Part shown: positions 52,884 through 61,564 of the stretch, one piece after another
Layout: each line of letters begins with the position of its first letter
Numbering within the stretch: position 1 is the stretch's first letter
Assembly: GCF_000149955.1 (NCBI RefSeq)
Contig: NC_031000.1
Coordinates: 795,813-859,812, forward strand
Length of the DNA: 64,000 bases
Direction of reading: 5' to 3'
Source: Fusarium oxysporum f. sp. lycopersici 4287
Taxonomy: Eukaryota; Ascomycota; Sordariomycetes; Hypocreales; Nectriaceae
The notes under the pieces: generated by a model
Database searches by the model: none
Told to the model about the DNA's origin: nothing
The model's input: only the letters and a program-made list of their open reading frames with translations
Translations under genes and position numbers: made by a program

Positions 52884-53082
52884 CAACAACTCGACGCAAA
52901 CTTTGCGAAGGACAAACCACTATCCACGCCCTTGCTAATCAGCTTGATGAGGAAGGGTTTTGAAGCCGGATGCAATTCGGCTCAGATGGTCGAGTCACAG
53001 CCATCTTACTGTGCTTAGTCATTTTTACGGGACCCGTGAAATTAATAGAATCACGGGTACCCGTGAACCTATTGGCTCCCAC

Positions 53083-53959
53083 CGCCCGCTTGTCCGTTAT
53101 GTAAGATTTAAGAAATTAAATATTATGTGCCCCGCCTGTATCGCCTTGCCGACAAGGGTCATGTGGGGCGAGGTACAGGCTGGAAACTTATGATAACTTA
53201 GGAAGATAGTTGTATTGATACTCTTAAACGCACTAGGCTCTCTAGGACTTAGTTTTGCAATTTGGAGTTTGACACCGAGGGTCAATACGCTGACGAGGCT
53301 CTATAAGTGGTCGACCGGTGTCACGCTTTAAATATCAATGCGGGTGAAAGTGTTTGAGCAAAAGGACTCTGTTTTGCTTGTGTGGAGAATTCAGAGTGTT
53401 CAGTGTTCAGACAAGGCAACCGGCGTGATAAAGAACAACACCTAGTACATGTTGTAGGAGCGGGGTCTCTAGTCAACAACTTCCGCTACTATTTACCTTT
53501 TCTCATGGCTTAATGTGATACCTAACCGCGTACTGCGATATAAAACTACCCCGAAAGTTCAATTAGAACCTGAATTTGCTGTAGCGCTTGATTAGATCTC
53601 CAGTCTGAATGCTGGTTAAGCAATGCGTTCCTTAAACGCTCCCTCGTTCATTGAGTCCATGATGGGGTGCCAAAACTAGTACAAGTCCGCCCGACCGGTG
53701 TTGTCTGTAGTACTGCTTGTTGCTTGGCCGTTGATAGCTGGTTGTGGCTTACGAGAGAAGGCGGCGTGGCATTAACCGAGCACTGCTTTGTTCGTATACT
53801 ATGGACGAAGCATTAAGGAGGGGGAAGGGGCAGCATTCACACCAGTATTCATACAGGTGACACAACAATTCGCCGCGCTATTTTGTTCGTGTAGCAACTT
53901 CAGCGGATCTATTGCCTAGATATATCATCCTCCGTCTCGCCATGGAGGAACGCAAGGGC
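53083..53959. other. intergenic, nothing recognised
   Basis: No supported gene or repeat was found between the MULE derivative and the inverted MULE remnant. Confidence 0.45.
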
Positions 53960-54349
53960 TGTGCAAAAAGGTCATTAGCAAACATCGATTCTAATCGTAC
54001 CGAGGATCGGCATCCCATGCTTATTCGTCTTGTACGTGCGGTCTAGTAATAGTATGTCGGGGTAAGCCTGATGGGATGCTAAGAAACCGGGCGAGCTAAC
54101 GAAATAGCGTGATCCGGCTATGTGGGCCGAACTGTACTCGGCTTAAAAGCGTTCCTTGTGTAGCTGATTAGCGAGCGCATGCATGTAGCTTTGTCTTCCA
54201 GACTTTTCGTCGCGTAGCTGCGATATAATGGTAGAACGAAAAGTAGATCTATGGATACACGTGAACCTAATGGCTTCTGCCTCCTCTTGGCTCTGCGTGC
54301 GTGTCGAGACTTCATGAGGTCGCAACTGGTCCTGGAATATAACAAGCAA
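53960..54349 (-). pseudogene. MULE transposase remnant, start of the catalytic domain
   Basis: The minus-strand frame reads EAEAIRFTCIHRSTFRSTII, then ANQLHKERF and a stop, then PDILLLDRTYKTNKHGMPIL. The last block is the MULE DDE start (LLLDxTYKTNxxGMPLL) with its catalytic Asp. Stops follow. It is in inverse orientation to the MULE at 52068 and may derive from the same family. Confidence 0.7.
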
Positions 54350-54603
54350 GGTCTATGAGGCGCCGAGTATTAACCCACCCGACTCTACGTTCTATTAGAG
54401 CACAGAATGGTGTCTGGTACCGATGAACTAGCTCACCCACCCTCTCCATCGCCCCCTCTTTCCCTTTGTACCACGGCTCGCCCGCTGCCTAGCGCCTATT
54501 GCCGAGCACGCAGGAGATCACCACTTGGCAATCTTTCACCATGTCTGCGTTCGCCTTATCACCGCCAGCCTCACATCCTTTCAGTGCAGCATGCTACGGT
54601 TAC

Positions 54604-54872
54604 AAGCACATGCTTCGCCTATGTGATACTGACTCACGTCACACGACGCGCCAAACATTACACTGCGCCGTAGTTTAGGTGTGTAGTTGTCAGCTTGATT
54701 GGGCGCTAGCATAGCTGGCTGTAACACTCCCCTAGAAGAATAGTGGTGCTACGAGCTAGCGCCTTCGAAGAACATTCCAAGCACAAGCTTTGCCTATGTG
54801 ATACTGACTCGCGCCACACGGTGCGCTAAAATTTAAGCTGCGCGGTAGTTTAGGTGTGTAGTGATCGGCTTG
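54604..54872 (+). repeat. two ~90-bp direct repeats
   Basis: 54604-54692 and 54786-54872 share CCTATGTGATACTGACTC and GTAGTTTAGGTGTGTAGT with scattered differences. No coding content. This may be a decayed subterminal or satellite-like unit. Confidence 0.65.
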
Positions 54873-55552
54873 AGGAGGGCTTCGGGAAATTTACCCGTTG
54901 CAGGCTGTTGAAACCGTATGACTAAGATGGTCCGACCTGCTGGTGGCTACGATATGGATACTATGTACGGAACTGTGCTACTCTCAGAGAGTGGTAGTGA
55001 GCTCCTTTAATAACACCTTCGACTCCCACAGTATTGCTTTATTACAGGTCCAGTTGACCGATGAAAAGAAGTTTATCCCCACTTATGCATATCACACACC
55101 CCTCCAATATACCCTAGGCACATGCCCGTCCGATGTTAAGCCGCACTGGGCGATACTTCTGCCATCTGAGTCCGTTATGCCTCTTGTCTCTTTCTCTTGC
55201 TGGGTTGTTGAGTCTCTTGTCCTTCAGTTATGAGCATTACCGGAGATCGAGCGCCTCTTCGTGACTCGTGCCGCCCGCAATGAAACGACAGACAGCTTTG
55301 GGGAGAGCCCCGACCGTGTCTACAGATTGGAGCTTCGATCCCATCTTTGTCACCTCCATCTCCTCCGTCTCTTACCGTATCCCTAATACCCCAGCATATA
55401 AGCAAACTATTGGCAGTCGTAACGACGTCGCGCTGTATTAAAGGTGCGCTTTGGCCGGTGCTGTTTGTTACTCGTTCACCCATGCCGTCCCCATGTCCGT
55501 CGGCATATAAGCCCGTGTATTCTCGCCAATCTCGTCCGCTCATTGCTAGGTC
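54873..55552. other. intergenic, upstream of the bZIP gene
   Basis: Holds the second copy of the ~88-bp repeat (54904-54990). Otherwise only unsupported frames; the last few hundred bases are the presumed bZIP promoter. Confidence 0.45.
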
Positions 55553-56524
55553 ATGACGACACACCGACTCAAACTCTCTACTCAACCAGCTACAACCACT
55601 ATCACAATGTCCATGTTCATGTCACTACCTGCCTACACGGAAGCTCCTCCTTGCAGACGCTACTCGAGTACCAATAGTGCATCTGCTGACCCTGATGAGG
55701 ACTGGACCAAGATCTCTGACACTGCTGAGCGCCGACGGATACAGAACCGCATTGCTCAGCGCAAGTACCGTACGTTCTCTCCGCTAACTCCGAGAGGCTG
55801 ACTTCCACCGGACTTGGCCCCCGAGGATTCCAAAGCTGATTCCCAACCATATTGACATAAATGCCCGCTTATAGGCAAGAAGCTCAAGCGACGCGTCGAG
55901 GACCTCGAGCGCCGTGCTAGCTCTTCTGAACCTGCCGGGTCCGATAAGCAGGCCCAGGAGACCACCAAGTCGAAGCGATCCTTCAAGTCCCAAAAGTCGC
56001 AGCCCGCTACCTCCGCCAAGCCAGTCGTCTCCCAGAGCCAGTTTATCCCTCTCAGGGAGCCGACGGATGATCTCTTCTTCCCTGGCACCCACGACGACCG
56101 GGCTCGCTCCAACAGCTTTTCCCAGTTCACATGCTCGACTTATCCGACTCCTGATGCGATGTTCGTCGCTCCCTACGATTCCCCTGAGACATCCTTGGCC
56201 ATGGCTACTACTGACGCCCACCCCAGCTACCTGAATACTTCCGCCGCGCCCATGATACTTTCCCCAATGACGCATTTTAGCGATACCACCAAGCGGGAGT
56301 TATGCCCCAGCGACGACGAGCTGACCCCTTATACGACTTATGGCTACATGCGACCCATGGACTTCAACGCTCCAAGCCCCTACGACCAGTCTAACCCTCA
56401 TGTGAGTTGTGCCAGCCAAACACCCCGCAGGGTAACTCAAGATCCATGTTGCTGATAGGGTTCGTAGACTCCTCCGCTCTCGCGATTTTGGGACAACTCA
56501 GCCAACTACTCAGAGGTCGAATAG
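55553..56524 (+). CDS. fungal bZIP transcription factor (266 aa, three exons)
   Basis: Exons are 55553-55769, 55875-56401 and 56468-56524; introns are 105 and 66 bp, GT-AG. The first intron splits the basic region: ERRRIQNRIAQRKYR is followed after splicing by KKLKRRVEDLERR. The NRxAQRKYR signature is of the AP-1-like fungal class with a short, weak zipper. The rest is Ser/Pro-rich with a C-terminus ending FWDNSANYSEVE. A later ATG (55607) could also serve as start. Exact splice phases and no stops suggest a functional host gene. A hAT element begins 24 bp after the stop, probably in its 3' UTR. Confidence 0.85.
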
Positions 56525-56547
56525 GAATATCCCATCATGCGTCGGCC

Positions 56548-57497
56548 CAGGCTGGCGAATCTATCTACCGATGTAGATGAAATGTAGATGTAGATAGATG
56601 TAGATCTACATCTATCTATCTACCAGAGGACATGTGGGTCTTCTATCTATCTACCTGGAGGTCCGGTAGATAGACGAAATGTAGATAGATGCCAAGACCG
56701 CGGTGAAAATTGGGTGAGGTAGTTGTACTTTCTCGGTACTAGTGGCATCCTCCTGCACCGAAGTATCGGTACCTCTGACAATCCCTTCCCTAACCGTCCC
56801 TCATTTCCCGATTTCCCCACGCCATCCCCCTTTTTCGCTTGGGTCTTGGTTTGACATATTCTCCTTGCCCTTGATGCCACCCAAAACCATTGCCCAAATG
56901 GCATCTCAAAGCGATTTATTCAGTTACGCAACCGATACTACCATATCGGAAATATCCTGTCCCGAAGACCCAACCTTGCCTATGCACAATTCCTCGTCTC
57001 GCAGCAGCCATTCAATCTTCAAAGACTGGGATGCAGTATCGCAAGCTGTCCGCAGCCATTGGGTCCTCTCAGCTCGAACTGGTCAAGCTACCGGCTGGTT
57101 TTGGGCTCACGGCTATGACGTTCAAGCTAGGTCCAAAGGCAATGAGTCTGGCCCCCATACATGGCTCTGTTGCCACTGTGTCCAGCATGGCGTTCCCCGG
57201 CCAAAGGCTTATGTCTCGTCCAACAGTCGGAACATCGAAGGTCATCTCAGCAAGGCCCACAATATTTTTCATCCAGATCCATCAAAAGCAACACGATATA
57301 TGCAGGAGCGGCCCCCGAATCAACTGACCCTTCATGATTTTGGCAGCCAAGAAACGGAAGAGGGACGACTTTCACGACGAGTTGGTTACTCGATTTGACA
57401 AGACCACGTTCCAGCGCCACGTTGTCCAGTGGATCACCGATGCAAATCTGTCATTTCGCGTACCGGAGCATAAAGGCCTCCAAAAGGTCTTTCAGTA
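56548..57497 (+). mobile_element. hAT element 2, 5' part, broken by a pogo insertion
   Basis: It starts CAGGCTGGCGA, the same 11-bp tip as the hAT at 46232. It continues with reiterated TAGATGTAGAT/ATCTATCTA words (56560-56690) instead of the CAATTCAA words there. The transposase start follows, and the sequence is cut at 57497 by pogo element G1. No matching right end was found, so the rest is deleted or outside. Confidence 0.75.
56874..57497 (+). pseudogene. hAT transposase N-terminus (BED finger), interrupted
   Basis: From ATG 56874: a leader, then a BED-type finger (WLCCHCVQHG, then NIEGHLSKAHNIF). After a frame change near 57340 (lesion or splice) it continues FHDELVTRFDKTTFQRHVVQ and LSFRVPEHKGLQKVFQY, the usual block before the hAT catalytic domain. 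The next codons are pogo TIR, so the gene ends here. Confidence 0.78.
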
Positions 57498-59644
57498 CCA
57501 TGCAGTACCCACCTACCAGCAGCACCCACCTACCAGCAAGCAAAAAAAAAGTTTCCCCATACAAAATGCCCAATTTCACTTACACAGTATTTGACCAGAA
57601 TTGAAGCTATTAGCATAGAATAATTTCTGTTGTATGGGAAATTCGTTTAGTCTGATATCATCACATTGCTTTTTTGATTACGTATGCAGCATGGTCGCAC
57701 GGGACTAATGTAAAATTTATCAAAACATCTCCTTCGACATCCAGCCTCCCCGACGCTCCTTCCAATCCACGCGTGTCTTATACAGAGGATGAAGTTGCTG
57801 AAGCAATGTTAGATGTCACAGATAACGGCCTCTCGCAGAACAAATCCGCCCAGAAACGTGAGATCCCTCGGTCGACTCTCGGGGACCGATTAAGGGGCCT
57901 ACCGTCAAGGTCAGAGGTCACACAGCCTGCCCAGCTGTTATCCAAACCTGAGGAGTCCAGATTAGTCGCATGGATACTTCGGCAAGAGGCCTTAGGCTAT
58001 GCTCCCTCTCACAGTCAAGTTCGCGCCACCGTCAATGCCCTCCTACGACAACAAGGAAGGGAAAAGCCTGTCGGTGTACATTGGCTAACCAGGTTCATGA
58101 AACGACATCCATCCATAAAGACAAAGATAGGAAAACGGCAGGAGGCGTCGAGGTTCAATTGCTTTACCCCGACCGCTGTCAATTGGTACTTTGATATTCG
58201 GGAGAGAGAGTATGGTTGGATCAAACCCGAGAACACGGTTAACGTTGATGAGGGCGGTATATGGCCGGATTTGGCGAGTATCTGTCGCTTTGACCAAGAA
58301 TTCAGCTAATATATTGCGAATCTAGGCTTGGATTCTTTGGTTGTCGGCAGTAGCGATCCCAGGAAGAAGGCCTTCCTTAAAGGCTCCCAGTCCCGCACTT
58401 GGACTAGCTTTATCGAGGCCGTCACGGCAACTGGCCGTCTTCTGAAACCGGTAATTATCTTTAAAGGCAAAGAACTTCAACAACAGTGGTTTATCGATGA
58501 GCTCAAGGAGGTGGCCGACTGGTATTATATCACGTCTGACAACGGCTGGACAGACAACCATATCGCAATCGAGTGGCTCAGAGAGGTCTATCTTCCCCAA
58601 ACACAACCGGAAGATGAGTCCGATGCAAGGCTTATTATACTAGATGGTCATCGAAGCCATGTGTCTGTGAGTATCTGCCTGTCCTGAACCTCCTGAACCA
58701 AAAGTGCCGCTGACCCTAAATCCAGGATGAGTGGATGGCTACGTGTTTCATGAACAACGTATATTGTTGTTACTTGCCAGCCCATTGCTCTCACGGCCTA
58801 CAGCCACTTGACAACGGCGTGTTCAATGCCTCGAAGGCTGCATACCGCAAAGAACTCCAAAAATTGGCCAGCCTGACTGATTCTGCCCCGGTGGACAAGG
58901 TCAACTTCATCAAGGCTTATGCCAAAGCCAGGGAAGTAGGTATGACGAAGAAAAACATCCTTTCTGGCTGGAGAGTGACTGGAAACTGGCCGATTTCAAG
59001 ACGGAAAGCGCTTATGCATCCTGAGATTCAGCCAGACAAGAAGGAAACGACGCCTGCATCAGATGGCCATAGAGATGGACAAGTCGACTCTGATAACACG
59101 CCAAAGACCAGTCGTCATATCAGGGATCTGGGGAAGAACAAGAGCCCTTCAACAAGAAGACGGTACTCTGTGATATCGAAAGGATTTGAAGCGCAAGAGT
59201 CAAAGATCGCCTCCCTAAGCTCAAGAGTAGCCAGTTTAGAGGAGGAAATCGGGCGGTTGAGTAGAGGCAAGAAGAGAAAGGCGATACCGAATCCCGACAG
59301 GAAGTTCATGACATTAGCCGAGGCTCTAGTGGCTGGTGACGCTATTTCAGAACCAAATCAAGCAGCTGAAGAGACAGAGGCTGTTGAGGGAGTGATCGAG
59401 GTGGGAGGAGTGGAAGAGGATGAGGGCTCAAATTCGGAGGCGGAAGAGTTACCTGTGGCACGCACGCGCGCTGGGCGCGCAGTTAAGAGGCCAAGAGAAT
59501 ATTAAAATACATTCAATTCCGAACTGGAAAATAGCAATCAGTTTGTTATTCCTATTTTTGGTGACCGTTCGTGAGGGGGTTGAAAAATAGCAGTTTGTAT
59601 GGGGAAACCTTTTTTTTGCGTGCCGGTAGGTGGGTACTGCATGG
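57498..59644 (+). mobile_element. pogo element G1 (2,147 bp) with 17-bp unit TIRs
   Basis: Flanked by TA (57496-57497 and 59645-59646). The left TIR begins CCATGCA followed by two 17-bp units, GTACCCACCTACCAGCA and GCACCCACCTACCAGCA; the right TIR has one unit (GTACCCACCTACCGGCA). Further in, both ends share TTTCCCCATACAAA. The left flank is hAT coding sequence and the right flank is the transposase of another pogo copy, so ends or flanks have been rearranged. Confidence 0.8.
57755..59505 (+). pseudogene. pogo transposase of G1, lightly damaged
   Basis: The open frame starts around YTEDEVAEAMLD; the ATG found in sister copy G2 (MPQQSYTE) is not present at the aligned position. HTH domains (SQNKSAQKREIPRSTL, GVHWLTRFMKRHP) are followed by NVDEGG, then a break near 58260-58325 where an apparent 1-bp deletion and an intron (ending GAATCTAG) coincide. 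58326-58666 and 58726-59505, joined across a 59-bp GTGAGT intron, carry LIILDGHRSH and GLQPLDNGVF (DD35D), a coiled coil and an acidic C-terminus. No zinc knuckle. Probably inactive. Confidence 0.78.
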
Positions 59645-59646
59645 TA

Positions 59647-60286
59647 ATAAATCTGGCTAGCCAGTGTACACCGATAGGCCTTTCCCGGCCCTGCTGTCTC
59701 AACAGGGCAGCTACCGTGGCGCGAACTTGACTGTGGGAAGGAGCATAGCCCAATGCCTCTTGTCGAAGTATCCATGTAACTAATCTAGCCTCTTGGGATT
59801 TGTATAACAACTGGGCAGGTTGGATGACCTCGGACTTTGACGGTAGGCCTCTTAATCGGTCAGACAGAGTGGTTTGGGGCATTCCATGCTTCTGGGCGGC
59901 CTGGTGCTGCGAGAGGTGTTTATCTGTAACATCCAGTATAGCTTCAATGACATCATTCTCTGTATAAGACTGTTGAGGCATTTTCAAGGCGATTAAAGGA
60001 AGCTGCTATAGATAAAAGTTTGATGAAATTTTGGGGAGGCTGGGTGATGAAGGAGACATTTTGAGAAATTTTACATTAGTGCCATGCGACCAAATTGCTT
60101 GTGTAAAATACAAATGAACATTCCAATACGAAACAACATGAAACTCTCAGTAAGACACAATCTGTTCCATGTAAATAACTTCAATTTTGGCCAAGCACTG
60201 TGCAAGTGAAGTTTGACATTTTGTATGGGGAATTTCTTTTTCGCTGACCGGTAGGTGGGTATGACCGGCAGGTGGGTACTGCATGG
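59647..60286 (-). mobile_element. pogo element G2, 5' part only
   Basis: The outer end abuts TA (60287-60288). Its TIR has CCATGCA, then two 17-bp units, GTACCCACCTGCCGGTC and ATACCCACCTACCGGTC, and the shared TTCCCCATACAAAATG. The coding start (ATG 59979-59981, MPQQSYTENDVIEAILDVTD) runs to 59650 at GVHWLARF, where G1 abuts. The remaining two thirds are absent on the far side of G1, so this is not a simple nested insertion. Confidence 0.78.
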
Positions 60287-60625
60287 TATAGTGATATTCT
60301 AGCGGCGTAGAGCGTATTGGGAGAGGGGCACTGAAGGTTAGGAACCGTGTGTATGCTTGTCCACTGTCGATAACGGAAGGATATTCCGTAATAAAGGTAT
60401 TGATACCCAACGTGCCGGCATGGCAAAGAGGGGCAAGTGATGTAGCTACGTTTTCTATTGTATATTCACTTTAACTTCCGAAATTTAGGCTGTGATGACT
60501 TATGCTGTTACTATTTGGGTATTCTCATCTGTGACCAAAAGCGTTCAATCGGCCGCCGCCAGCCAACTCATTCCCACTTCGCACATTCGATTTGACATGG
60601 ACCCGTGGGAAACGATGTTGCTCGC
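60287..60625. other. flank between G2 and the gp1-like gene
   Basis: No supported gene; 3' side of the minus-strand gene at 60626. Confidence 0.4.
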
Positions 60626-61564
60626 TCATCCGACAGGTTTCTGGAGGATCACTTCACAACCGTCGTCAAAGTGGAGGTTGAAGTGCCTCACGTTGTGCAT
60701 AAACTTCTCCGTCATGTCAAGCTTTCGGTCACGGCCAAAGAGAGTCTCGACGAATTCGACACCAGCATTCTCGCCAAGGCCAGCTTGGTTCCGCTTAGCA
60801 ACCTTAAGCATGGATACTTCACAGATTTTGAGAAGGGAGCGCAGCTTCTCGGTAAGGCAGCAACCGGCCTCGATGAACTTCTCAACTCGGTCACGGTCGG
60901 CGGCACTGTAAATGTGGCCCACTGTCTCCTTTGCTCGTTTCACTTTGTCGGCGAGTTGGATGAGGAGGAACCACATATCACCGGCCATATCAGAAATAGG
61001 AGCGCTAGGACCATGACAATATGTAGTCCAGTCATAAATCCACTTCCCGAGATTGTTGGCATCAAAGACGCTGCCTAAGAGTAAGATAGGTTCCTCGCTA
61101 GGCTCCCAGTGCTTGAGCGAGTATCCGGAGGGGATGCGATGCTTCCAAGCATCGGCATCAGTGGCCTTGGGTGTATGGGATGAGGATAGGTGCCTACTAT
61201 GGTAAGATCCAACGGCGCGTATATTCTGAATTTGAGTTCGAGGGATAGCAGCGAATCGATGGTTGTTATCGCCAAAGCTCTTGTAAGGCAGCTGTTGAAA
61301 TGAATTGCATATGGAAGATATCTGCTTTTTAGAGATAGACTTGTTATTGGAGGTGAACGCAGCATCGTGCAGATTCACGTTCTGATCCATACACTGTCCT
61401 CCGCCATTGTTGAATACTTGACAATCAGTAGCGAATCGAGTACCAGTGCCTCTTCCATATGTTCCGGAATTCGTGCCATAGATGGATGCGACATGATATC
61501 CATGGCTGTTGTAACGAGGGGAGCCCGTAGCAGGCATGCAGCGTTCGTAGTCGTAAATTCTCAT
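60626..61564 (-). CDS. conserved fungal protein, gp1-like family (312 aa)
   Basis: An open frame from ATG 61562-61564 (MRIYDYERCMP) to TGA at 60626-60628. The C-terminal half has the hallmark EEPILLLGSVFDANNLGKWI followed by YDWTTYCHGP and ISDMAGDMWFLLIQLADKVK. This block is shared by many Pezizomycotina proteins often labelled vegetative cell wall protein gp1-like; their function is not established. The frame is also open upstream of the ATG (ADCHNVSYANK just before it), so an additional 5' exon is likely. No signal peptide or membrane helix is visible. It appears intact. Confidence 0.7.
   Translation of the reverse strand: MRIYDYERCMPATGSPRYNSHGYHVASIYGTNSGTYGRGTGTRFATDCQVFNNGGGQCMDQNVNLHDAAFTSNNKSISKKQISSICNSFQQLPYKSFGDNNHRFAAIPRTQIQNIRAVGSYHSRHLSSSHTPKATDADAWKHRIPSGYSLKHWEPSEEPILLLGSVFDANNLGKWIYDWTTYCHGPSAPISDMAGDMWFLLIQLADKVKRAKETVGHIYSAADRDRVEKFIEAGCCLTEKLRSLLKICEVSMLKVAKRNQAGLGENAGVEFVETLFGRDRKLDMTEKFMHNVRHFNLHFDDGCEVILQKPVG

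Larger units (their letters stand above)
52068..53082 (+). mobile_element. Hop-type MULE, 1,015 bp, with identical 75-bp TIRs
   Basis: TIRs at 52068-52142 and 53008-53082 are identical over 75 bp by eye. Each contains the palindrome ACGGGTACCCGT and a related ACGGGTCCCGT, likely binding sites. The interior keeps the N-terminal DNA-binding part of a MULE transposase but lacks the catalytic domain, so it is a deletion derivative. No 8-10 bp target duplication was found. Perfect TIRs argue for recent activity or repair. Confidence 0.88.

Noticed and set aside
55175..56275. Minus-strand frames across the bZIP gene
   Set aside because: The plus-strand exons carry the bZIP signature and clean splice sites; the antisense frames show nothing.
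56560..56690. Independent TAGA-type microsatellite
   Set aside because: Better explained as subterminal repeats of the hAT that starts at 56548.
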